NCBI GenBank assembly: GCA_002689445.1
Contig: NZGC01000010.1
Coordinates: 1-38,165, forward strand
Direction: 5' to 3'
Origin: Gammaproteobacteria bacterium
GTDB lineage: Bacteria > Pseudomonadota > Gammaproteobacteria > Pseudomonadales > Azotimanducaceae
Length of the DNA stretch: 38,165 nt
Below are positions 7,645-16,380 of this stretch, piece after piece. How positions within the stretch are numbered: position 1 is the stretch's first letter; each line of letters begins with the position of its first letter. The notes under the pieces are model-generated. The model was given only the letters and a program-made list of their open reading frames with translations. It made no database searches and was not told where the DNA came from. A program made the translations under genes and the position numbers.

Positions 7645-9629
7645 TTGTCGAGCTCGGTCACTTTTGCTTGGTTATTGCGTGTTTGCTGGCAGTACTGCAG
7701 GTGGCAATGCCATCGATCGGGTTATCTCGAGGTAATCTATTGCTGGTTGAGTCCGCTCGGTCGCTGGCCGCTGGGGTGTTTGTCTTCACATTGTTCAGTT
7801 TTGGCGCGTTGACCCTCGCTTTTTTAGAAGACGATTTTTCAGTGGCTTATGTCGCGCGAAATTCGAACACGTTGTTGCCTTGGCCTTATAAGGTGTCAGC
7901 AGTTTGGGGAGCACACGAGGGTTCTTTTTTGTTGTGGACGTTGGTGATGTCGGTGTGGACGTTGCTGGTAGCGAGTTTTTCAAAACCTCTTGAGCAACTG
8001 TTTCGAGCGAGAGTCTTGGTGGTAATGGCGGCACTGGGTGTTGGCTTTTATCTGTTTTTATTGTTGACGTCGAACCCTTTTGAGCGATCCCTACCCTTTT
8101 TTCCGAGCGAAGGCAGTGACCTGAATCCTTTGCTACAAGATTTTGGGTTAATCGTGCACCCACCTCTTTTATACATGGGATATGTTGGCTTATCCGTGCC
8201 TTTTGCGTTTGCAATCGCGAGCCTCTGGTCAAGCCAATTGGATGTCAGCTGGGCAAGGTGGTCGAGACCTTGGACCAATGCCGCTTGGGCATTTTTGACG
8301 CTGGGAATCACGCTTGGCAGTTGGTGGGCCTACTACGAATTGGGTTGGGGAGGCTGGTGGTTTTGGGATGCGGTCGAAAATGCCTCTTTTATGCCCTGGC
8401 TGATTGCCACAGCACTCATTCATTCGTTAGCAGCGACGGAAAAGCGCGGCGTATTCAAATCATGGACGGTATTACTGGCCGTGTTCGGGTTTTCGTTCAG
8501 TCTGCTCGGCGCCTTTCTGGTTCGGTCGGGTATTTTAACTTCGGTGCACGCTTTTGCGGTTGATCCAGACAGAGGTCAGGTAATCCTCGCCTTTCTAATC
8601 GTGGTGATTGGGGGCTCGTTGTTGCTCTACAGTGTGCGCGCTTGGAATTTGAAAAGCGTCGTGAGTTTTGACCGCACAGGTAGAGAGAACTTTATATTGG
8701 CCAATAATGTGTTGTTAACGATCAGTGCGACGGTGATATTGCTGGGCACGCTCTACCCGCTGGCATACGAAGCCTTAACCGGAGGCGACAAAATATCGGT
8801 CGGTCCGCCCTATTTTAATGCAGTCTTCGTGCCGTTGATGCTGCCGATGATGGTACTGATGGCCTTCAGTCAACGCAGTCGTTGGTGGTCAACAGATAGC
8901 AGTGTCTTGCTTAAATCGCAGTGGCCAATGCTGGGAGCGTCCGGTGCCTTAGGGGCTTTCGTTTCGTGGCTGCTCGGAGGCTTGGACCTTTGGGTGGCTG
9001 GCGTAGGGACGCTAGCATTCTGGTTGGTACTCAATCTCATTGGAGAACTGCGCCGACGCGTAAAAGGTAGGTCGTCCCCTTGGCAGCGCCTGTTGAAACA
9101 ACCACTCTCCGTTTGGAGTATGGTTTTAGGCCACTTTGGCATCGCGGTGGTTGCTTTGGGGGTTGTGGCTGCGGTGATGGTCAGCGAAGAAACTGATCTA
9201 AGAATGGCACCTGGGGATGTCGAGACCATGGGTCAGTTGAAGATCAGCTTTTTTGGCACGCAAGCGGTTGAGGGGCCAAACTATGTGGCTGATCAAGGTC
9301 GATTTGAAATTCGTGAGGGAGATGAACTGCTAGCGGTGTTAAAGCCTGAAAAGCGCCGTTATTTGGCGAGTCAGTCAGTGATGACCGAGGCCGATATCTT
9401 GGTGCGTTTCGGCGGGGACATTTATGTCGCTTTGGGAGAACCCTTGTCTGAGGGGGCTTGGGCGGTCCGGATCCACATCAAGCCTTTGGTGAGATTCATC
9501 TGGATCGGCGGTGTGCTCATCGCGCTCAGTGGTTTCCTTTCTCTATTGGATAAGCGATATCGAGCCCGTCGAGCGACCAACGATGCTAAGGCCGTGACAG
9601 AAACGCAAAAAGAGACGGTTTATGGCTAA
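7641..9629 (+). CDS. ccmF: Holocytochrome c synthase subunit CcmF
   Basis: This 662-residue polytopic membrane protein is the core haem lyase of System I. The WWD motif is WGGWWFWDAVENAS starting at residue 236. Conserved periplasmic loop sequences include WGAHEGSFLLW near residue 88 and LLQDFGLIVHPPLLYMGYVG near 164, each holding a histidine used in haem binding, plus FLVRSGILTSVHAF. Length compares well with E. coli CcmF (about 650). It starts with ATGA overlapping the ccmE stop and ends eight bases inside ccmG. CcmF takes haem from CcmE and joins it to reduced CXXCH thiols presented by CcmH/I. Confidence 0.96.
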   Translation: MIVELGHFCLVIACLLAVLQVAMPSIGLSRGNLLLVESARSLAAGVFVFTLFSFGALTLAFLEDDFSVAYVARNSNTLLPWPYKVSAVWGAHEGSFLLWTLVMSVWTLLVASFSKPLEQLFRARVLVVMAALGVGFYLFLLLTSNPFERSLPFFPSEGSDLNPLLQDFGLIVHPPLLYMGYVGLSVPFAFAIASLWSSQLDVSWARWSRPWTNAAWAFLTLGITLGSWWAYYELGWGGWWFWDAVENASFMPWLIATALIHSLAATEKRGVFKSWTVLLAVFGFSFSLLGAFLVRSGILTSVHAFAVDPDRGQVILAFLIVVIGGSLLLYSVRAWNLKSVVSFDRTGRENFILANNVLLTISATVILLGTLYPLAYEALTGGDKISVGPPYFNAVFVPLMLPMMVLMAFSQRSRWWSTDSSVLLKSQWPMLGASGALGAFVSWLLGGLDLWVAGVGTLAFWLVLNLIGELRRRVKGRSSPWQRLLKQPLSVWSMVLGHFGIAVVALGVVAAVMVSEETDLRMAPGDVETMGQLKISFFGTQAVEGPNYVADQGRFEIREGDELLAVLKPEKRRYLASQSVMTEADILVRFGGDIYVALGEPLSEGAWAVRIHIKPLVRFIWIGGVLIALSGFLSLLDKRYRARRATNDAKAVTETQKETVYG

Positions 9630-10161
9630 ACAGAGTGTCCTGGTTCCGGTATTGGTGTTCGCAGGTTTGGTGATATTGCTTGGCTTTGGTTTTAGGCTTT
9701 CGGATCCCTCTTACTTACCCTCCCAAAAACTCGGGGAGCCACTACCCGAGTTTCGGCTGCCTAACTTGCTGGATGAAAGCCAGTGGCTGACCGAAGCTGA
9801 CTTTCTCGGAGAACCATTTTTGCTGAATGTATGGGCAACTTGGTGCCCAAGTTGTCTGGCTGAACACGATGCGTTAACGTCGATTCGGCAGCAACATGGG
9901 GTGCGGATTATGGGGATTAATTATAGCGATGATCCCATCAAGGCGAGGCGTTGGCTTCAAGACCTAGGCGATCCTTACGACTATCATGTCATCGATGCGA
10001 AGGGCACCTTAGCGGTTGATCTCGGCGTGTACGGCGCCCCCGAAACGTTCGTCGTCGGGGCCGACGGAACGATTTTATATCGTCATGTCGGTGTAGTGAC
10101 CGAGGCCGTGTTTGAGGAAACGCTAGCAAATCGCCTGTTATCGGCAGCAGATCAGTTATGA
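9622..10161 (+). CDS. ccmG: Thiol:disulfide oxidoreductase CcmG (DsbE)
   Basis: This 179-residue, membrane-anchored periplasmic thioredoxin-fold protein has one N-terminal hydrophobic segment (residues about 6-25). The active site is WCPSC at residues 74-78 within NVWATWCPSCLAEH; most relatives have WCPTC. A later GAPETFVV carries the cis-proline loop region and DGTILYRHVG matches the family. CcmG keeps apocytochrome c thiols, directly or through CcmH, reduced for haem attachment. It overlaps ccmF by eight bases and ccmH by four (ATGA). Confidence 0.95.
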   Translation: MAKQSVLVPVLVFAGLVILLGFGFRLSDPSYLPSQKLGEPLPEFRLPNLLDESQWLTEADFLGEPFLLNVWATWCPSCLAEHDALTSIRQQHGVRIMGINYSDDPIKARRWLQDLGDPYDYHVIDAKGTLAVDLGVYGAPETFVVGADGTILYRHVGVVTEAVFEETLANRLLSAADQL

Positions 10162-10607
10162 ATAAGTGGATGCTATCGTTTACATTGCTGCTGGCGTTGC
10201 CAAGCGCAGCAACGCCGCTTTCGCCGGTTGAATTTTCCGACGATAAGCTGAAAGCGCGCTATTACGGTTTGATTGCTGAATTGCGGTGCCCCCAGTGTTT
10301 GAATACAAACCTCGCTGGTTCAGATGCCATGATCGCTCAGAACCTTCGAGAGACCGTCCGACGATTATTGCTAGAAGGCAAAAGCGATGCCGAAGTGCGA
10401 GCATTTCTATTTGAACGCTATGGGGACTTTATTCTTTACCAGCCCCGATGGACCGCGAGAACTTACCTCTTGTGGACAGCTCCGGGCCTATTAGTTGTCT
10501 TCGGGCTTTGGATCTTGCTACGGAAAAATCGTCTTCGACAGCGATCGCCAGCAGTGCTTAATCCAGCGGAGGAAGCCAGGCTAAAACGGCTTTTGGACAA
10601 AATTTGA
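10158..10607 (+). CDS. ccmH: Cytochrome c maturation thiol protein CcmH
   Basis: This 149-residue protein has a cleavable signal peptide (MNKWMLSFTLLLALPSAA) and the LRCPQC redox motif at residues 42-47, matching the family LRCxxC. A three-helix domain follows (QNLRETVRRLLLEGKSDAEVRAFLFERYGDFILY), then a C-terminal transmembrane segment (about 107-123). This is the short CcmH; the longer E. coli CcmH corresponds to this gene plus the separate ccmI next door. It is coupled to ccmG by ATGA and to ccmI by TGATG. Confidence 0.95.
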   Translation: MNKWMLSFTLLLALPSAATPLSPVEFSDDKLKARYYGLIAELRCPQCLNTNLAGSDAMIAQNLRETVRRLLLEGKSDAEVRAFLFERYGDFILYQPRWTARTYLLWTAPGLLVVFGLWILLRKNRLRQRSPAVLNPAEEARLKRLLDKI

Positions 10608-11863
10608 TGCAGTTTTGGATCTATGCGGCGGTGCTGTTGGCGATATCGGTGACGTTTGTGTTTCTGCCGATGTTCCGAGGGCGTTCACAGGCGCGTAACG
10701 AGCTCACCCAAGAAGAAATGAATCTCAGGCTACACGGCGAGCGTCTGGAGGATCTCAGAGCAGCTTTTGCTGCCGGAGAAATGACCAAGACGGCTTACGA
10801 AGTACAGTTGGCCGAATCACACCGATTGCTCTTATCAGAATCCGGTGCTGAAGGCTTTGACTCATCCACAGCCCCTGAGCGCGATCACAGTCGAAGTGCA
10901 TTGGATCAGCGGTTTGCGCGAGCCACCGTTGTCGCGAGTAGTGGTCTGCTGCTGGCCTTGTGCGTGGTCTGGTACGCTGATTTTGGGGCCTCACAAGGGG
11001 CGTTGGCGGAATGGAATCTGACGCAAGAAATCGCGGATTTTGATCAACGGCCCCGAACAGAAGCGGGTATGAAAGCGCTCGCAACGGCGATGGCAGAGGT
11101 GCTTGAGATTAGCCCAGAACATGAGCAGGTCGCGTACTATTTGGCGCAATTACGACTGCAACTCGGCGAATTTGAAGCCGCAGTGCTCTTGTTGCGAAGC
11201 TTGAGTCAGCGCTATCCAGAAGATGGCGACTTACTGGCCTCATTGGCTGAAGCAAGGTATCTGGCCGCAGGTCGAGTGATGGCCGGGGACTTAAACACCT
11301 TGTTCGATCAGGCATTGGCACGTGCGCCAGCCAATGTGACCTTGTTGGAAATTTTAGGCATGGAGGCTTTTAAGGCCGGCAATTTAGATGAAGCCAAGCG
11401 CAAATTTAGCACTGCATTGGCACACGCCAATGGTGATCGTGCCGCAGTCATCGCCAATGTGCTCGCTAATATTGCACCCGGTGAGCCGGCAAGTTCAGTG
11501 CCGGCGACTCCGCAAGAACCTTCTGGTTCAAGGCGAATTAAGGTAAGAGTCGAAGCAGACCCGGGTTTGAGGGTGCCCCCACAGGCCGTTCTCTTTGTGT
11601 TTGCAAGAGCTGTCAATGGTCCACCGATGCCGTTGGCCGTGAGTCGAACCACGGCTGCTGCATTACCGTTGGACGTGGTGCTCGACAGTACCATGGCAAT
11701 GATGCCTGAGTTAAGTTTAGCGGACTTCGACGAGGTCGAGGTGGTGGCGCGAGTCAGTGCCTCAGGCTCTGCTACAGCGACTGACGGCGACTATGAAGCT
11801 CGATCGCAAGTGATAAGTTTCTCCAAACCCGAGGTTCAGCTTACGTTGGTATTAAAACCTTAA
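10607..11863 (+). CDS. ccmI: Apocytochrome c chaperone CcmI (CycH)
   Basis: This 418-residue protein has two N-terminal membrane segments, residues about 3-21 and 104-124. Between them is the usual CcmI loop (ELTQEEMNLRLHGERLEDLRA). A periplasmic TPR region follows (about 150-285; AYYLAQLRLQLGEFEAAVLLL is one repeat), then a C-terminal beta-rich domain from about residue 310, as in Pseudomonas and Rhizobium CycH. CcmI binds the C-terminus of apocytochromes c and delivers them to CcmF/H. The ATG at 10607 shares a base with the ccmH stop. Its stop overlaps by four bases the stop of a small leftward gene. Confidence 0.92.
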   Translation: MQFWIYAAVLLAISVTFVFLPMFRGRSQARNELTQEEMNLRLHGERLEDLRAAFAAGEMTKTAYEVQLAESHRLLLSESGAEGFDSSTAPERDHSRSALDQRFARATVVASSGLLLALCVVWYADFGASQGALAEWNLTQEIADFDQRPRTEAGMKALATAMAEVLEISPEHEQVAYYLAQLRLQLGEFEAAVLLLRSLSQRYPEDGDLLASLAEARYLAAGRVMAGDLNTLFDQALARAPANVTLLEILGMEAFKAGNLDEAKRKFSTALAHANGDRAAVIANVLANIAPGEPASSVPATPQEPSGSRRIKVRVEADPGLRVPPQAVLFVFARAVNGPPMPLAVSRTTAAALPLDVVLDSTMAMMPELSLADFDEVEVVARVSASGSATATDGDYEARSQVISFSKPEVQLTLVLKP

Positions 11864-11997
11864 GGCGACCCTTGGTCTTGTGAAGCCGATCGCTCCTTGT
11901 CCTGTTTGCGTTCCTGCGCGAGGGGGCGAATAACCAGTAGGTACAGTCCAGTGCCCATCATTAGGCCGACGGCGACGCCGAAAATGATCAGTTCCAT
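11860..11997 (-). CDS. Small single-span membrane protein, 45 residues, unknown function
   Basis: A short frame starts at ATG 11997-11995 with AGGAG about nine bases upstream. The protein is MELIIFGVAVGLMMGTGLYL and onward: one membrane segment at residues about 2-24, then a basic and acidic tail (RPLAQERKQDKER) that should face the cytoplasm. Its stop overlaps the ccmI stop on the other strand, and its start is only 27 bases from the divergent serine hydrolase start, so both ribosome sites lie in that gap. The good ribosome site, membrane topology and exact fit between neighbours argue that it is real. I do not recognise a family; a small respiratory or regulatory subunit is only a guess from position. 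Confidence 0.6.
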   Translation of the reverse strand: MELIIFGVAVGLMMGTGLYLLVIRPLAQERKQDKERSASQDQGSP

Positions 11998-12024
11998 GAG
12001 TCGCTGCTCCTGTGAGGAAAGATT

Positions 12025-13248
12025 GTGTCGATGATAAGGCAAAATCAAACATCACGCATGACCGCACTCGGTGGGTCAGGATGTCGATCAATCCTCGGAT
12101 TGGCGCGCATTGTCGCCTACAAAGCGCTATGTGTTTTAGGACTGATCACGGTCTGCCAAGTTTCGGCTCGGCCCGTCTCTTTGAGTGCCATCCAAGCGTT
12201 CGAGAATGAGGTCGCAGCAGTGGCGAGCGATTTGCCAGGTGCGGCCGCCGTGTTGGTGGTCGCTGGCGAACCTAGGCCCTTGATGCTTCACGGATTTCAG
12301 TCACTCGAAGATATTACGCCTGTGGGGCCGAAAACAACCTTTCAACTAGCGAGTCTTTCAAAGTCGATGGCAGCGGCAGCCTTGGCGCTTGCGGTCGAAG
12401 ACAATCAGATAACCTGGGGAACGCCCGTGAATGAATTGCTACCAGATGTCATCTGGGGCAATCGTGAGCGCGCAAAAAAAATGCGATTACTGCATTTGGT
12501 GAGTCAATCATCCGGCCTTTGGCCTCACGCTTATACCAATCTTATCGAAGAGCGTATGACTTACCCGGCGATTAAATCTCGGCTCAACAAAGTCGGTTTT
12601 ATTTGCGATCCAGGAAGTTGCTATTCTTACCAGAATGTCGCCTTCAGCCTGATCGGTGACATGTTAGAAAAATCGACAGGTGAACCCTTTACTCAGTACG
12701 TTCAGGCACGGCTTTTTGCGCCCCTTGGAATGCGACAGGCGACGGTGGGTGCTGATGCGCTGTCGGCCGATACCATGGCCCGAGCTCATGTGGGGTCAAG
12801 AGCATTAGGGTGGCGACCGATTGATCACAGTGTTCGGTATTACAAAGTCGCCCCAGCGGCGGGTGTCAATGCCAGTATTTCTGATATGCGGCAGTGGTTA
12901 CTCGCCCAATTTGGCTTAATCGAAGGCCTTTCCGAGGCCGTTAGAGAGAGATTGCATAACCGTTACGTCATCGCGAGTCGGGAAGCCAGTCACTATCCCG
13001 AAGACCGTCGTATTTTGTCAGTAGGGTATGGGCTTGGTTGGCGGACCTTCTCGTTTGGTGGTATCGAGGGGTTTTTTCATCATGGGGGTTATGTCCAAGG
13101 TATGCGCAGCGAAATGATTTTTCATCCTGCTTCAGCGTCGGGTTTGGTGTTTTTGACGAATTCCGAACCTGCTCGATTAAACCGACTGAGCTTGCGCTTT
13201 GCAGAGTGGTGGACCGAGAACGGTCACTTAAGCGATCGAAGCCACTAG
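12025..13248 (+). CDS. Exported serine hydrolase of the beta-lactamase/penicillin-binding fold
   Basis: This 407-residue protein has a signal peptide whose hydrophobic core (ALCVLGLITV, residues 34-43) ends near VSA-RP. The three family motifs are present. S110-x-x-K113 lies in FQLASLSKSMAA. Y202-x-N204 lies in CYSYQNVAFS. HGG at 353-355, in place of KTG, lies in FFHHGGYVQG. Class C-like serine hydrolases of this type include esterases, D-aminopeptidases and beta-lactamases; the HGG triad is common in esterase-like members. I prefer the GTG start at 12025 because GAGGA lies six bases upstream; ATG 12031 is the alternative. The 3' end overlaps the leftward GGT-family gene by 21 bases. Substrate is unknown. 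Confidence 0.85.
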   Translation: MSMIRQNQTSRMTALGGSGCRSILGLARIVAYKALCVLGLITVCQVSARPVSLSAIQAFENEVAAVASDLPGAAAVLVVAGEPRPLMLHGFQSLEDITPVGPKTTFQLASLSKSMAAAALALAVEDNQITWGTPVNELLPDVIWGNRERAKKMRLLHLVSQSSGLWPHAYTNLIEERMTYPAIKSRLNKVGFICDPGSCYSYQNVAFSLIGDMLEKSTGEPFTQYVQARLFAPLGMRQATVGADALSADTMARAHVGSRALGWRPIDHSVRYYKVAPAAGVNASISDMRQWLLAQFGLIEGLSEAVRERLHNRYVIASREASHYPEDRRILSVGYGLGWRTFSFGGIEGFFHHGGYVQGMRSEMIFHPASASGLVFLTNSEPARLNRLSLRFAEWWTENGHLSDRSH

Positions 13249-14796
13249 AGCGTGAGGAGAAGGGATGAAGCATCCGCCTTCGAGTAAACCTTGTGGGCTT
13301 CGGGTAATGATTTGAGGTAACGCAAAGAAATTGGGGGAAACATCATTAGGTCGAATGCGAGTAGATGCAAAGGCGCGCTCCAAGGCTTCGATGGTCGATT
13401 GAGGTAAATTGTCCATGAGAGTAACGAGGTCCGTACCTGAGACATCAATTCTACCCTGATGAATGGCGTCCTCCAGCGACAGCCCATAATCTGTGAGAAA
13501 GATGATGAGTTGAAAAATGCTCGGGAAAATTTTTCGACCACCGCAGGCACCAACGGCGAACCAACTCCCGTCGGGAGACCTTCCAAGGGTCGGGCACATG
13601 TTGCACAAAGGGCGGCGTCCTCCAACCACACTGTTGGGACCGTCTGGACGAGGATCGAACCACATCATTCCGTTGTTCATGAGAAAACCAGTGGTAGGCA
13701 GGTGAATCCTGGCTCCGAAGGCAGACATAATGGTTTGGGTAAAGGAGACCACATTGCCGTGCCGGTCAGCCGTGCAAATGTGGGTGGTACTGCCATCTGT
13801 TGCGCCTTCACCGAGATTCTCTAAGCGGTTTTGATAGGTGGTTTGTAAGGCTTTCGCCATCGCCACATAGGATGTGTTGTTGGACGCTTCGGGGATCGCG
13901 GTCTGACCATAGTGGGTGAGCGCTTCTAGCAAGCTTGGACCCGCCGTCAAAGGTCCCGCTGTATAGAGTTGATGCTCCCTGAAACGACCCGATAACGGTG
14001 AACTGACGATTGCTTCATATTGCTCTAAGTCGGTGGCTGAGATTTTACTCCCCGCCGCTTGCAGTTCTTGAACAATGCTTTGAGTGAGACTGCCACGATA
14101 AATGCCATCGGCGCCTTCTTGTTGAACAGTGGCTAAAGTCTCAGCCAGTCCCGGTAGGGGCAGATAGGTGATCAGACCCTCCGAATCAGCCGCCGGAGGT
14201 AAACCATCTTGAAGGTAGAGGTTGCGGGTAGCCTCGTACGTTCTTAGTCCTCGGGCAAATTGGGAGATTTTCTGACAGGCGAACCAATCGAGAGGGAGAC
14301 CGAGTTGGGCTTGTCGCTTTGCCGGTTCAATCAGCTCAGCCAAGCTTTGAGTCCCGAAACGTTCGAGTGCTAGCTCGATGCCGCGTAGATAGCCCGGGAC
14401 CGCGATCGCCAATGGGCCGTGGACGTTTCGGTCGTGCTCGACTTTTGGCCAATTGAAGGCATCACTGGCGGATATTTGCCCAGGCGCCAAAGGGTAGTCA
14501 GTCGGCATTGCCGCCTGAGGTGCTTGCATCCCAAATTCGATTTGGAAAACTTCATCTCGTGCCGCGGAATAGATGAGCATGTAGCCACCACCGCCCAAAC
14601 CGCTCATCCAGGGTTCGACAACGCTCAGCATCAACCCGGTGCTGATTGCCGCATCGATGGCATTGCCGCCGGCGGCAAGCACGGCTTGGCCTGCCTGACT
14701 CGCCAAATAATGTTGACTGGCGACCATGCCGTCGGTGCCTGTTACCGTCGGTTTGCGAATTTTCCAATGGGCTTTAACAGCGGGCGCGTCGCTCAT
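13228..14796 (-). CDS. GGT-family Ntn-hydrolase (gamma-glutamyltranspeptidase-like), no signal peptide
   Basis: This 522-residue protein has the fold signatures of the family. AAGGNAIDAAISTGLMLSVVEP lies near the N-terminus and GLGGGGYML soon after. The autoprocessing threonine T337-T338-H lies in GSTTHICTADRHGNVVSFTQT. Family members self-cleave before the threonine, which becomes the nucleophile. Two substrate signatures differ from true GGTs. The RExAP segment, whose arginine binds glutamate carboxylate, is here GMQAP. The PLSSMSPT segment is PLCNMCPT. A different amide substrate is therefore likely, as in GGT-related amidohydrolases or acylases. There is no signal peptide, so it should be cytoplasmic, unlike periplasmic GGT. 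GGAG sits eight bases before the ATG. Confidence 0.85.
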   Translation of the reverse strand: MSDAPAVKAHWKIRKPTVTGTDGMVASQHYLASQAGQAVLAAGGNAIDAAISTGLMLSVVEPWMSGLGGGGYMLIYSAARDEVFQIEFGMQAPQAAMPTDYPLAPGQISASDAFNWPKVEHDRNVHGPLAIAVPGYLRGIELALERFGTQSLAELIEPAKRQAQLGLPLDWFACQKISQFARGLRTYEATRNLYLQDGLPPAADSEGLITYLPLPGLAETLATVQQEGADGIYRGSLTQSIVQELQAAGSKISATDLEQYEAIVSSPLSGRFREHQLYTAGPLTAGPSLLEALTHYGQTAIPEASNNTSYVAMAKALQTTYQNRLENLGEGATDGSTTHICTADRHGNVVSFTQTIMSAFGARIHLPTTGFLMNNGMMWFDPRPDGPNSVVGGRRPLCNMCPTLGRSPDGSWFAVGACGGRKIFPSIFQLIIFLTDYGLSLEDAIHQGRIDVSGTDLVTLMDNLPQSTIEALERAFASTRIRPNDVSPNFFALPQIITRSPQGLLEGGCFIPSPHALVASIA

Positions 14797-15050
14797 AAAA
14801 ATACTCCAAACGAAAAGGCAAGGTTAATCCTACCTTAACGACTTTAGAGGCACGGCGACACTGTTTGAAGTTGGATCGAAAAAACTGCATGAGGTTGCCT
14901 CACCGCAGCTGTTGGCGATGTCATCGCTTCAGGCAATTTTTTCGGCGCTTGGGTTCAGCCCGAGCTATACTTGGGAGAAGCGAACAGGGGCAGTGGTCGC
15001 CCAATCCAAGATCCCAACCTCGAGAAAGTTTGATAGGAGTGGAGCCTGAT

Positions 15051-16298
15051 ATGATGATTGAAAACGATGGAGCGGCAGAATTTGAAGTAGTGGTTTGGGG
15101 TGCGAGTGGATTTACCGGAAAAATTGTCGTCAGTTATTTGCTCGAGACCTACGGTTGTGATCCCGAAAAGTTACGTTGGGCAATAGCCGGGCGTGATGAA
15201 ACAAAACTTAAAAGCGTTCAACGCGAATTGGGTGCAGAGGCGGTTCCGTTGCTGCTCGCTGACAGTCGAGATCGAAGCGCTCTTGATCAACTTGTTAGCC
15301 AAACTGATGTGATACTCAGTACCGTTGGTCCCTATGCCTTATACGGGAGTGAGCTTGTCGCCGCCTGCGCCGAGGCAGGCGTCCACTATTGTGATCTGAC
15401 GGGTGAAGTTCAGTGGATGCGTTTGATGATCGATGCGCATCATGAAACAGCGCAACAATCGGGTGCGAAGATTGTTCATACTTGCGGATTCGACAGTATC
15501 CCATCGGATATGGGCGTTTTCTACCTGCAGCAACAGAGCATGGCGGCCTTTAACCAGTACATGCCGACGGTGCGTTACCGACTTGCCGCCGCCGCCGGTG
15601 GTGTCAGTGGAGGGACCATCGCAAGTATGCTGAATATGATGGATGAAGTGGCTCAGGATTCCAGCATTGCAGAGGTGTTAAGTGATCCTTATGCCTTGAA
15701 TCCAGTGAATACCGTGACTGGACGTGATACCAACGAAAGTGCTGCGCCGATCTATGATGAAGTTTTGGGTCAGTGGGCAGGGCCTTTTGTCATGGCGGCG
15801 ATCAATACACGAGTGGTGCGACGCAGTCATGCTTTGGCGGGCATGCCCTACGGGCCAGGGTTCTCCTACGGCGAGGCCAGTCTTGTAGGGGAAGGAGTAA
15901 GGGGCTACCTGAAAGCCTTAATGGCGGGGATCACGACCGGGCTGGGTACGGCTTTAGCGGCCTTGCCACCCATTCGCAAATTGCTCGCGCGTTTGCTGCC
16001 CAAACCGGGTGAAGGACCTTCGCCTGAAAAGCAGGCGGCAGGTTTCTTTGAAGTACGGCTACATGGCACCAGTGATGAAGGTGACCAACGACAAATCCAA
16101 GTCCGGGTCACAGGTGATCGCGACCCTGGTTATGGTGGTACTGCGAAAATGATTGCTGAGTCTGCCGTGTGCCTGGCAAAGGAAGCAAAATTTGGTCCGG
16201 GCGGGGTTTTAACGCCGTCAGTGGCGATGGGCGATCTTCTAATCCAACGGTTGGTAGCCAATGCAGGCCTGAGTTTTGAAGTCGTCAAAGCTGATTAG
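15051..16298 (+). CDS. Saccharopine dehydrogenase-like / trans-acting enoyl reductase family protein
   Basis: This 415-residue protein begins with an NAD(P)-binding Rossmann fold: VVVWGASGFTGKIVVSYLL (GxSGxTG, residues about 13-31), then WAIAGRDETKL and VILSTVGPYALYGSELVAACAEAGVHYCDLTGE. This is typical of the saccharopine-dehydrogenase-like reductases that include mycobacterial trans-acting enoyl reductase and eukaryotic SCCPDH. A hydrophobic region near residues 280-305 suggests membrane association. Ribosome-site-like AGGAG and GGAG precede the ATG, with GGAG at six bases. It is divergent from the GGT-like gene across a 254-base gap holding no supported gene. True saccharopine dehydrogenase activity is unlikely; the substrate may be a lipid, which is inference. 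Confidence 0.85.
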   Translation: MMIENDGAAEFEVVVWGASGFTGKIVVSYLLETYGCDPEKLRWAIAGRDETKLKSVQRELGAEAVPLLLADSRDRSALDQLVSQTDVILSTVGPYALYGSELVAACAEAGVHYCDLTGEVQWMRLMIDAHHETAQQSGAKIVHTCGFDSIPSDMGVFYLQQQSMAAFNQYMPTVRYRLAAAAGGVSGGTIASMLNMMDEVAQDSSIAEVLSDPYALNPVNTVTGRDTNESAAPIYDEVLGQWAGPFVMAAINTRVVRRSHALAGMPYGPGFSYGEASLVGEGVRGYLKALMAGITTGLGTALAALPPIRKLLARLLPKPGEGPSPEKQAAGFFEVRLHGTSDEGDQRQIQVRVTGDRDPGYGGTAKMIAESAVCLAKEAKFGPGGVLTPSVAMGDLLIQRLVANAGLSFEVVKAD

Positions 16299-16318
16299 GA
16301 GAGTGCTTAGGTGGTTGT

Positions 16319-16347
16319 TTTTGGTCTCGTGAGTTCTCGTATATGAT
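16319..16347 (+). promoter_or_regulatory. Possible dnaE promoter
   Basis: TATGAT at 16342-16347 is a good -10 hexamer about 34 bases before the dnaE ATG. The best -35 at 17-base spacing, TTTTGG (16319-16324), is poor. The preceding gene ends at 16298, so a promoter is expected here because dnaE has no overlapping upstream partner. Confidence 0.35.
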
Positions 16348-16380
16348 CAATATCCGTGTTCCATCGATGGTGCATTGCGC

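Noticed and set aside
11852..12091. Alternative leftward 79-codon frame over the small membrane protein
   Set aside because: Shares the strand but in another frame; it lacks a ribosome site and has no membrane segment, whereas the 45-residue frame has both.
14865..15050. Upstream extension of the saccharopine dehydrogenase-like frame by 62 codons
   Set aside because: The Rossmann fold begins just after ATG 15051, which has a proper ribosome site; the extension is arginine-rich and contains a TATACT promoter-like element at 14966-14971.
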